The notes under the pieces: generated by a model | The model's database searches: none | What the model saw: only the letters and a program-made list of their open reading frames with translations | Told to the model about the DNA's origin: nothing | Translations under genes and position numbers: made by a program | Assembly (NCBI RefSeq): GCF_019175285.1 | Contig: NC_056524.1 | Coordinates: forward strand, 173,811,563-173,875,562 | Origin: Sceloporus undulatus | Taxonomy: Eukaryota > Chordata > Lepidosauria > Squamata > Phrynosomatidae | Direction: 5' to 3' | Length of the DNA stretch: 64,000 nucleotides | Shown here: in pieces, positions 14,864-26,900 of the stretch | How positions within the stretch are numbered: position 1 is the stretch's first letter | Layout of the letters: the number at the start of each line of letters is the position of its first letter

Positions 14864-14982
14864 TCACAATTCATCGCGTTCTTCCTCATTACAAATGCAG
14901 GCACTTCTTTGGCTGTTCATGAAGGGACGGCAGCCCAGAGTCCTGACTGTTCTGAATACCGTATCAGCTACTGATTCACAGG
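14864..14982 (-). CDS. PLA2G12B: PLA2G12B coding exon 4 (C-terminus and stop)
   Basis: 119 nt after a 'ttttgctacag' acceptor. Encodes (A)[29 protein letters not shown] and the acidic tail NEEERDEL before TGA. Human ends AEEEKEEL. The tail resembles an ER-retrieval signal (RDEL-like) but the human counterpart does not, so no retention is claimed. Confidence 0.96.
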
Positions 14983-17900
14983 CTGTAGCAAAAGAGAAGC
15001 AATCACACATTTTCACTATAGACTTCTCAATTATATGTTGGTATTTTTATATGCAGATTGAGTCTCCTGTATCTGAAATACTTGGGACCAGAAATGTTTT
15101 GGATTTTTTTTTAAAGAATATTTTTATATAGTGTACATAATAAGATATCTTGGAGATGAGACCTAAGTGTAAATGTGAAATTCATTTATATTTCGTATAC
15201 ACCTTATGCACAATATTTTAAAAATAAATTTGTCCATGAAGCAAAGTTTGTATACATTGAACCATTAGAAAGCAAAGCTGTCACTATTTCAGCCTCCCAT
15301 GTGGACAATTTTGGATTCTGGAATTCCAGATAAGGGACATTCAGCCTGTATATCCAACTTTTCTCCCAGAACTAGGACTCAAGGCAGCTTACAGCAATTA
15401 AAATGCAACAGAGCCTATACCAAGAAGCCCAAATATGGGGTAGACTCATATGGGAAGAGGTGGCCCTTCACACTGTAGTGTAGTCTATTGTTTCCTCTCC
15501 TACTGAGAGTCAACACAGTTTGATGTGACACAGAAGTTCCATGTTGAGGTTCTTTTCTTGGTTTTTCATTGATCCTCTGTGTGTCTTTGTGTGTACATAT
15601 GATTGAAAGGGATGGGTGTGTTTCCTGGGACCAAAGCATTAGGAAAGATAATTGTAGCCATTGTCTCCAAGCCTTTCCCCCCATTTAAAACCATTGCTTC
15701 CTAAGTCTTAGACATGCTTTGTTATTGTTGCTGTTGTGCGACTTCAAGTCATTTCTGACTTATGGTGACCTTATCGTGAACCTTTCATGGGGTTTTCTGA
15801 GGTTTTCAGACTCACCCAAGGTCACCTAGTGGGTTTCCATAGCCAAGCTGGAAATCAAACCTTAATCTCCAGCCTAATATCCTGGCTTTCCTTAGGCATG
15901 TGTTGTTGTTGTTGTTGGTGTGCCTTCAAGTCATTTCCCAATTTATGGCAACCCTAAGATGACCATATTATGGAGTTTTCTTGGCAAGATTTGTTCAGAT
16001 GAGGTTTTCCATAGCCTTCCCCTGAGGCTGGGTTTCCATGGCTGAGCTGGGATTTGAACCCTGATCTCCAAAATCATAGTCCAATGCTCAAACCACTACA
16101 CCACACTGACTCATGCTGCATGCATTTCCAGAGCTATGAAAGTGACATTATTGCCCTCCCTACCTCCCTAAAAAATAAAGCTGTGCATATTTCTTGTAAG
16201 ACTGATTCAGAGTCAATTGTAATTAGGAAAATGGTGTGAACGGAAACAACTCCTTTTCTTTCAGCATGGCTCAGTTCTTACTCTCCCTTTTTCTTTTAAT
16301 CAGAAGGAGAAAGGGGGAAAGAGATTCTGATTTGGGATCTTCTATACTTTACTTATGAGCCTTAAGTGATAATGTGCTTGTGCTAATCCCCTTAAAACTG
16401 CCAAACTAGGATACGTGTATTTCCTCCCACTCTTCCTGCTCTTTGTTCCTTCTTTTTTGCTGCACTGTGTTAATTCAGCATGCTCTAGCCCATATTTATA
16501 ACTATAATCATTTTTATTAACTATTGGAACTATTGTGGGGAAGGATCTTTTTGGCAATACGATTATAAAATATACAGTCCTATAAACTGGTATGGCACTT
16601 CATATGAGGGAGAGAGAACATTTTCTACCAGAGAAATACTTAAAAAGTCAGACAAGAAAGAGAATAATTCCTTGGAAAGAACATGAACTCAGAGACTGAG
16701 AGATCTGTGCCTCAAGGACTGGCTTTGAAAAGCAAATCTGGGATAAAATACAGTTTAAGGAGATAAACGGCTCACAATTAAGGAAAGGGATTACTGTACT
16801 TTTTTTTCATATTAAAGTAAATATAAGCATAGAGTCCTTGTGATGATGGCAGCACACATTTTCAAAACTATTCAATTAAGGCTTTTTTAAAAAAAGTATA
16901 TGCTCCTCAGACATAAAAACCAAGAAGGGAATGCAGGTTATGGCTAGGTAGGGCTGACAGTGTCTTTTCTTAATGCCACTGTCAAATCAATACAGACAGT
17001 ACTGAGCTAGATGGACTAATGTTCTGTCTTAGTTCTTAGGTTCCATTTCATTTGCATTACACTTTGTATGAGATTTCATTAGGAAAGTCCCTTATAGATC
17101 ATTAAACAAACAATCTGTTTTGATATTGTAGTAGCTTAATTCCTTGTTAACTGTCTTTTCTGTTACGTTTTTAATTGCACTGTGTTTGAAGACGGTAAGC
17201 TGCTTTGAATCCCAGTTTTAGGGGGAAAGTGGGGTACAAATAAATATAATAATTATCATTATAATTATAGCAGTGACATCACAGGGGAGTGGGGTGCAAA
17301 TCACACTGGGTGACACCCCAGGAGAGGGGTGACACCCAGCTTATTTATTTTTATTTTATTTAGAGGATTTATACCCTGTTCTCCACCCACAAAGGCTCTC
17401 AAAGGAGTTTAGAAATTGTTACAGTAGGCCCTTGTTATCCACTGGGGTTTGTTTCTACGACCTCCCATAGATAACAAAATCCGTGGATGCTCAAGTCCCA
17501 TTAAATACAATAGAAAAGGAAAATGATGTCTCTTATATAAAATGGAAAATCAAGGTTTGCTTTTTGGAATTTACACTTTTTTAAAAAAAATATTTTCAAG
17601 CCATGGATGCTTGAATCCGTGGATAAAAAAAAATCTGTGGATAAGGATGGCTGACTGTAATTTGTTGAGTCCTCTTCCCCCTTCAGTGCAGGAGGAGTGA
17701 ACATCCCCGGCTGCTCCATCGCTGGGCTTTCTATCTGGGGAGGAAGCCTAGCAATGATAGGGCAGGCAAGATGAATATACCTCCTTCCCGGGTGACACCC
17801 TAGCTAGTGATGCCACTGCTTATAGTACATATAGCACTAAACTGAGCAAAAATAAGCACTCTCTTCCATATTAAGAGAAGCGATGACAGCAGTGTGACTG

Positions 17901-20900
17901 ATGTATACCAGACTAATGCAGAAGGGCTTAAAGAATGGAGGAGAAACATGGACAAAACATCCACAGTTATATAAAGCATGCAGATCTACTAGTATGGTCA
18001 GCTTCTTTGGTTTTTCAGAGGCTGTGTACACCTTTAGTGCCAAAGCAACACACATTTGATCATTCTAATGAGACAGGAAGCCTATGATGATGAGACACCC
18101 TTTTTGAGGAATCTGCAGTGAGTCTGGCTCAGCAGCTCTGAAGTGTGAACTCCCTCATTTATCTTAATTGTTACACTTGGAAAATGAATTAGTGACCCCC
18201 TTCACCATCTAATTGCTGTAGGCTGAACCAGAGAGAGGTAAATGGTGTGTGGGAGAGAAATGCTGGGCTGTGCCTGAGCAATATGTTCCAAAACAACACA
18301 GTACAACCCTGAAACCTTTTATCTTTATATTCAGCATTCTTTCTTTCTTTCTTGAGTTGTTTGTTGTTTACACTCTCCCTCATGGAAATGTAGATTTCCC
18401 AAGGTCTTTTCTTGTAGTAAGGCAAGAGTAGGAACTCCATTTTCCAGTTTCCACCAACTAGCATGGCCAGCTGGTTGAAGTAATGAGGTTTGTAGTCCAG
18501 TGCCATCAGGAGGGCCCCAGGTTTCCACCCCTGCTTTAGTAAACATGGGTATTGTAATCTTTTTGAAAATCTGTTTATGCTGGTAGATGTCAAGCCATCT
18601 GTTGACTTATGGTGACCCTATGAATTTCATAGGGTTTTCTGAAGCAAGGAATACTGGTAATTTTGCCAGTTCCTTCCTCTGAAATATAGCTTACAGCACC
18701 TGGAATTCATTTGCACTAGTTGGCAACTGGCAAGCCCAGAATCAAGCACCAAATTATTTGTGTCTACCTTCCTTCCAACTCCTATTTCTTTCTGTTCTTC
18801 AGATACCAGAGGGAAATGTGACATTGGATATAGAGAGGCTGTCTGGCCACATCTCTATAAATATTTTCAGCATTCACTAAATTTATGATCCTGGGTTTGG
18901 AATTTTTGTTATTTGCCATCAGGTCGACTTCAACTTATGGCAACCCTATGAATGAGAGACCTTCAGGTTACCCTGTCATCAATTCATGTCTTGCAAGTTG
19001 CAACCTCAGGGGCATAGATTCCTTGACTGAACCAATCCACCTGTAGTTTGGTCTTCCTCTTTTCCTTCTGCTTTCCACTTTACCAAGCATTATTATCTTT
19101 TCTAAAGTCCAAAAAAAGTAACGTTTCTAAGTTTTTATATAATCTGAATTAGCATTGCCTGACAATCAAAGTATGGTTGGCAGTGAGGGTTATGCTGATT
19201 TCCAAGTGTTCTTTTTGAAAAACTTCTAGAGAACATGGGTGACCTTTCTCTGCCCTTAGGGAAGGGGCTCAGGAAGATATGCATTGCTTCCTTTATATGT
19301 GTATCTGTGTCATGTCTGCCTAGAAAACTTACCTTCCACCTTGGAGACAAAGCCAAGGCTCCGTTTGAGGTCAGAGCAAATGGACTGCAAACACCAGCGG
19401 AACTTGGCATCACAGCGGTATTTGTTGGCACCGCAGGTGTCATAACACACATCCAGCTGGTTGCAACACTTAGTCATGGCTGGGATGCCCATGTCCAGCT
19501 GCACAGAGGAAATAAAAGGGAAGAAAGGGTTCTGATGCAGAATATATCTGTTTTTCCCTTCATAGTTTGACTCGTAATGGTGCATATAATATTGCATTGC
19601 CAATGGGTTCTGATGCAGAATATATCTATTTTTCAGTCTCCAAATTCCTGACATTGCAGTAACTTCAAACTTCAGTTGAACATTTAGCAATGGAGTTTAG
19701 ACATCCATAGAAAAGGGGCAGGCAAAGATGCCAGGAGCATGAGAATGCAGAAAATGTAGGTGTGAACTATTTTCCATGCATCACTCTCTACAATGATAGA
19801 AATTTGGGTGCTGTAGGAAATTGTTTTGGGACGGGGGGGAAATTCTCCTTTGAAGAGGCAATTCTCTTATGTTGCTACACATCTGCAGAAGTATACTTGC
19901 CGGCCTAGCTATGGTTTTAACAGCATAAGTGGTAGTTGGGTGAGAAATTGCTCACTGCCCAGCAGTACCCCCTCTCCTGCAGATGACCTGAATGTGTCAA
20001 TGAAGCAGCCATGCCATCTCATCAGGAGTCTGTACTACATCTCAGTAGTACACAAACATTTTCCCTTTGTTTCATCCATTTTAAAGGACCAGCAGTTATC
20101 ACTGAACACAGTGGGATTGTCACAGACTAACCAACAGAGAGAGGGAGGAAAAAGGATAAAGCAGCAGAAAATAAATATCAGGCCAGGGCTAGCAGCAATT
20201 TACCCTTGCAGAGCAGTTTTACAGGAACATGAGTATGCTGTTCTTTATACAGTATATCACCTAAAGCTTTGGAATATCAAACGCTAAATTTATTCTCAGG
20301 CAATGCATTTGAATCTGGACTAGAGCTTGGAAAAAAGTTTGTACTACTATGTCCATCATCTTCCTTTTCTACTACAACTTTTTTTGTACTGCAGTCCCCG
20401 TAATTCCCTTGCAGTCATGAGCCAATGACCATGCTGGATGCTGATATCCCAAAACAAGCAGCTGTGATCTGGACCATCCCTAAGTGTCATGTATCCTCTT
20501 GGAAATGCTTCTCCATTGCATGTTGATTTCTTTTTCCGTATTGCTATTACACAGTCACTCTTGTCTTTCCGTAATAATTAAAATGATTGGAGTTCTGCGT
20601 CTTCCATTCACGGACATAATTCCCACACAGAGGGTTTGTTCATTCACTGCAGCCACCACCAACAGTTGGGGGCTAAATGGTCCAGTGACCAGACAATCAC
20701 ACAGTAAATTATACAGGCAGCAATCAGATGACACATTATCATTCTACTCGCCATAACCAATTGCCACCTTTGGCATGCAGAGGCAAACAGCTTGCGCTGG
20801 ATATCATGAGAGGAGTGACTGGGCAAACTGACCAGGACTGTCTCCTTATTTGGAAAGGGAAAAAATGGACAAAAATAGCCAAGCAATCATAACAGTGCTG

Positions 20901-23900
20901 GCAACCTTTCCCCTTCCCACAAACATTTGGGTTAGTTAATTATTTCATCAGGAAATTGTTTGTTAGCAGTACATACACTTTCTGGTACCTTGAGACCCAG
21001 GAAATAGGAGCTACAGCCATTTGGTTCTGGAGACTTGTAATTTGGTCTGGGCATTGGTGCTTTCCCTGTAAGATAAGCGAAAGAGAAACAATAGCCTTAG
21101 AAAAAATACCACTGTCCAAAGTCCTGTCCTGGATTGCTGAACAATAAGAAAGGCCTCTAGTTTGCCAAAGGGTAAATACATTTAGCTAGGTACCCCTAAG
21201 ATATACACACTGGATTATAGAATAAATAAAATATGATGAAATTAAAGCCATGGGATCACATTCTTGTTAATTCCTTTGGACTAGAACTGAAATGAAAGGT
21301 TCTGAGAGGAAGAGAGAGGGAGGAGGAGGAGGAGAAGGAAAAAGAAGAATGAAGAGAAAGAGAACAGAAAGACCGGGCAGAATTGTCAGCTTCAGCACTT
21401 GAGTTTGAATGCATCATTTCACATTTGAATTATAAATTTACATTTGGAAAGTGAATTCCCCACCACCACCACCATAACATTCAATTGCTTCAGATGTTGC
21501 CATCTGGATTGTTCCAGTTTCAGCAGATATGAAATATATGGTATTTCAAAAGATGTCAACAGCCAGGTGTCAAAGGCGTACTGTTATGTGTGGCCAATAA
21601 AATACTGCCAACTATATTACATGCTCAGACCCAAATACTGCAGTTTTTCTGTTCCCTGGACTTGTTTAATGTTCCAAGTTATGTGCATATCAGAAATCCA
21701 GCAAGGGCCAGAAACGGACTAATATGATAAAATACTGGAAAGGTGTTTCCAGAAATAAAACAAAATTTTCTACAGCTGCAGCATTCAAGGATTTCGTTTT
21801 ATTTTATTTTAGCTTGGTCCCTGCAGCACTACCAAGTTTAGAGAATGCAGCTATGTACTAAATGAGAGAGGACATAATCAAGTACCAGTAGAAATGAGCT
21901 TTGTCGCCACTTCTTTAGTTAAAATAACTATAGCAATTGTCTTCATGACAGCAAGGCAAGCTGTTATCAACATTAGCAAGGAGGGTTTAAAGAGCAGAGA
22001 AACACTTGGAATTATCTGCCCTGGAAAGGAGTAATCTGACACATAATTTATAATATAGTTAGAGGCAAGGAGCCTGTCAACAGAGTGTATCTAGTTCATT
22101 ATTTATTTTTTAAATGGAATCCCTTTATCATAGGCTTTGGGCAGTCTTTTGGAGACAGCAGATTCAAATGCTCATCAAGTTGAAGTCAGTAACCGTGGAC
22201 AAAGGAGAGCCAGGCCAGAATCCTATTAGTAGTAGCAACTAGAAAGGATTGATTGAATCAGCTGCTGAATGATGAGCCAGTACTTACACAACTATTGATT
22301 CAATATGTCTACTGTAGCTGGGTGACTAACAAAAGGATTCAAGCCCCATAATGCTGTATGCTTGGAGTGTTAGACCTGGAAGATCTAGGGTACAGTCCCC
22401 ACTACTCCATGAAACTTATTGAACGATATCGGGTCAGTCACTCTCTCTCTCAGCCTAACTACCTCTTAGGAGTGATGTAAAAGTAAAGTGGAGGAGAGCA
22501 ATGTATGTTTCCTTGAGATGGAGAATTGATGAAAATACAGTAATAGGGAGTGTTCTAGACTATGACTCTGAAACTAGGGTTCAAATCTCCATGCAGCCAT
22601 GAAAACCCACTTGGTGACCTTAGGCAAGTCACACTCTCTCTGCTTCAGAAGAAGATGTGACAACTCCCTCTGCCAAGAAAACCCTGTGATAGAATCACCT
22701 GAGGGCTGCCATATGTCAGCAACTATTTGAAGGCACACAAGAACAAATAAAAATGAGTAACAGGGGCAGATAAAAACAGATGAAAACCCGTGGATAAGGA
22801 GGGCCAACTGTACTTTTCAGGGTAACAACATTGTAATGATGGCCCTTTCTGAAAAAGATAAATAACTGCAGGAAAAGAGATTCCACCTCAACATTAAGAA
22901 GAACATCCTGACAGTAAGAGCTGTTTGACAGTGGGACACACTCCCTTGGAGTGTGCTGGAGTCTCCTTCTTTGGAGGTCTTTAAGCAGAGGCTGGAGGGC
23001 CATCAATTGGGAGTGCTTTGGTTGTGAGTTCCTGCACGGAGGGGTTGGACTGGATGGCCCTTGTGGTTGCTTCCAACTCAGCGATGCTATGATCTCTCTG
23101 TGTGTGCAGGTACATCAAGGAATTTATACTCCTTACTTCCCCCCTTTTACTTTTGGGGGACGAAAATATTTTCAAGGCATTTGGGGAAAATTCTTTTTCC
23201 AACTGTAGTTTCAGGTGATTGCATTTCCCTTGGGCATCCTAACATTAGGCAGAAACCCTGCATTTTAGATACAAAGAGAAACCTGTTGCCAAACTAGCTG
23301 ACAGCCTTCCAAGGGCATCAGAGGAGCAAGACGCCCTCACTTTTGATGCCATGTCAGATGCCACATCATCAGAGCCAGCCCTAACACTGGACAGAACAAA
23401 GTGACTGCTTCAGGTTGCAGACTTCAGATGGCATGAAAAGACAGGAGAAGTGATTTTACATTCTACATCTGTGTCAGAATAACTCAGCTGGTGCATGTGC
23501 ATATATGTGTGTGTTCTGGAATATATTCCTGCAATAGGCTTAGCATTTTGGATAGATTTTTTTAAAAGTATGAACTAAACTGCACCATTGACCTTGAACT
23601 CACCAACCACAGCTTGTGGTGTGTTTATTTTAAGAGCCCAAAAAGTATTCCCAGTGTTACCTGGAAGTTAACTCAAGCTTGCACCTGAATTTATGATGAG
23701 AAACCCACTGTTTTCTTTCCCAGGCCTGTGATTATCCTACTTGAGTAATAGACATGTTTCCATTTATTCTATTATATTTAATGCATTTAGGGTTGGCAGA
23801 TTTCAGGGCCATAATCCGAGCCAATGTAGTGTAGTTTTTAGAGAGTTGGACTAGGACCCTGGAGACCAGGGTTTGAATTCCTACTTGGCCATGAAAACCC

Positions 23901-26900
23901 ACTGGATGCTGGACAAGTCACACTCTCTCAGCACAGAGGATGGCAATGGCAAATCCCATCTGAAGAAACTTGCCAAGAAAACCCCATGCCTTAGGGTCAC
24001 CATAAGTCAGGAACATCTTGAAAGTGCACAACAACAACAACAACAATCTGTGATCTAGGGATGATATCTTGTGATGTCAAGGGGAGTGAACCCTGATGAT
24101 GTTACAAGGAGGTAGGCAATTAAGCATGTTGTAACAACCACAGTGGCACAGAGGATGTCATTCAAATAAAAAGCCCTAGATCAAATAAATGAGAAATACA
24201 CACACACACACACACACACGTTTGTTAATAATAATAATAATAATAATAATAATCTTTATTTCTACCCCGCCTTTCCACAATGTGATCAAGGCGGCTTACA
24301 GATAAGAAGACAATAAAATACAAGTTAAAATATTACATATAAAAATTAATGTTTTTTAATTTTTTAAACATCATCAGAGGAGTAGGGACGGGAAACAAAC
24401 AGTCAAAAATATCAGGGCAAAGATAAAACAACAACTTTAAGGTACAGTGGTACCTCGGGATACGAAATACCCAGGTTACGAAATTTTCGGGATACGAAAA
24501 AATCCCATAGGGAATCATTGTTCCGGGTTACGAATGTTTTTTCGGGTTACGAAAAAACTTTTGGTGCTTTTTTCGGCTTTTTCGCACGGAATCGCGGCTT
24601 TTCCCCATTAGCGCCTATGGCAATTCGGCTTACGAAGGCTTTTCGGGTTACGAAAGCGGCCGCGGAACGAATTAATTTCGTAACCCGAGGCACCACTGTA
24701 GTTGGGGCAAAAAACAGAATTACTAAGGTGGGAATGCCAGCCGAAATAAGTGAGTTTTTAGATCTTTTTTAAAAGAAAGTAACGATGCAGAGGAACGAAG
24801 CTGTACAGGAAGCTTGTTCCACAAAGTGGGGGCAAAGATAGTAAAGGCCCTCTGTGAGGTCGTTACAAAGCGAGACTTAGGGACCTCCAACAGGTTGGCC
24901 CCAGATGTTCTGAGTGTGCAGGGCGGACTATATGGGGAGAGGCGGTCCTCCAAGTACCCTGGACCCAAGCCATTTAGGGCTTTATAGGTCAACACCAACA
25001 CCTTGTATTGAGCTCGGAAGCGAATAGGCAGCCAGTGGAGATCTTTTAATATAGGTGTTATATGGTCTGCCCTGGATCTACCAGCGACCAATCTGGCTGC
25101 CATGTTTTGAACCAGTTGTAGCTTCCGAGTGTGGTACAAGGGTTGCCCCATGTAGAGCACATTGCAGAAATCCAATCGAGAGGTTACCAAAGCATGTACA
25201 ACAGTTTCAAGGTCCCCCCGGCTGAGGTAGGGACGCAGCTGGCGTATCAGCCGAAGCTGATAACAAGCACTCCTGACCGCCGCATCCACCTGAGATGTCA
25301 GCTGGAGCGACGAATCAAGGAGCACTCCCAGACTGCGCACCGAGTCCTTCAAGGGGAGCGTGACCCCATTCAGGACCGGATGACAAATCTCACCACCCGG
25401 AGCAGGGGAACCTATCACCAGTACTTCCGTTTTCCCTGGATTCACACTGAGTTTGTTTTCCCTCATCCAGCCCATTACCGACGCCAGACAGGCATCTGGA
25501 GGAGAGATACCAGCCTTAGTTACTGCATCAGTCGGAGACACAGAGAAAACTATTTGGGTGTCATCAGCGTACTGATAACACCGCGCCCCGTGTCTCCGGA
25601 TGATCTCACCCAGCGGTTTCATGTAGATGTTAAATAGCATAGGAGACAAAATCGCTCCTTGAGGGACACCAGATGTAAGGGCCCTCTTGTCGGAGCGACA
25701 GTCTCCCAGCTCCACCATCTGGAATCTGCCCGAGAGGTAGGACCGGAACCACTGCAAAGCAGTGCCCCCGATACCCAGCTCCTCCAGGCGTTCCAGAAGG
25801 ATACCATGGTTAAGCCAGTGCTCTCACACCTTTGCCCTTAGGACCAAAAAAGAGAAGCCAAATTCTGAGATTTGACAACCCAATTGCACTTTCATGTTTT
25901 TATGTAATGCAGGAATTGGCCCTGAACCCTACTCTTTATCATGGTGGGATACTCTTCATTTGTTTGTTAAAGATGCACAGTGTCAGGGAGTGCAGAGGAC
26001 CTTCACACCATCAACCACTCTTGTGGGGGTAGAGGATGAACAAGAAGTTGATTAACTGCTCCTGAAAACTCCATTAGTACCAATTTCAGAGGCTAATGAA
26101 GTGTGAGAAGCATTGTGAAAGCAAAGTACATAGTTGTAAATCTCAGTAGAATAAGGGGGTGAAATCCAGACATAGAAACGTTTTGGCCTGAATCCTATCA
26201 TTAGTCCCAACTAGAGTAGTTCCATTAAATCAGTAGGATTTACCTACAAGTTGATTCAGAAGTGGATGCAGAAAGTCAACTCTAGTTGGGACTGGCCAAT
26301 AGGATTCAGACCTTCATGACCAAAGAGATTCCTTATGTTTCATTTTCTTTACTCTTTCACCACCATGTTAGAGAAAGAAATGTGTTTTAAGTATGAATAA
26401 TCCAGCTACACCTCACTGGATTTTATATTCATAAATGGGGCACTCATCCATTATTAGTTTATTTTACCTGAACAATCCTGAGTGTAAACTGGAAATGATG
26501 TAACACCTAGTAAAGCCTAATCTGTTCTGGTCTGTGCTCTTCCCCTCCTCCATCTTAAGACTTTGATCAGGCACGCATCATGACTTCAACACAAAACTAG
26601 TCTTTTCTTCCCTCCACTTCACACACATCTTGCCAGGTAGAAGACTTCCTGTAACTTACTGAGTGCTTTAGAGATCTTGGGTGTATCTACACTGCACAGT
26701 TTATAGCTGTTTGATACCACTTTAACTTCTCTGGCTCCATCCTATGGAATCCTGAAATTTCTTCTTTAACAAATCATTTTGTTAAATATATACAAAAAGC
26801 ACAAAACAACAACACGCAAACAAGTTTTATATATAAATACAGTCACCCTTCCATTTTTGTGGACTTCAAATCTGTGTCCCTTGCCCTTTCGTGGGCGGCA

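Noticed and set aside
14868-14879. C-terminal RDEL of PLA2G12B as an ER-retention signal
   Set aside because: Human ends KEEL in the same place and is secreted, so the likeness is probably accidental.
24518-24772. Plus-strand open frame rich in FRVT/GYEK words
   Set aside because: It falls in the mariner-like MITE; the same kind of frame appears at 37317-37683 in the second copy. Repeat-derived.
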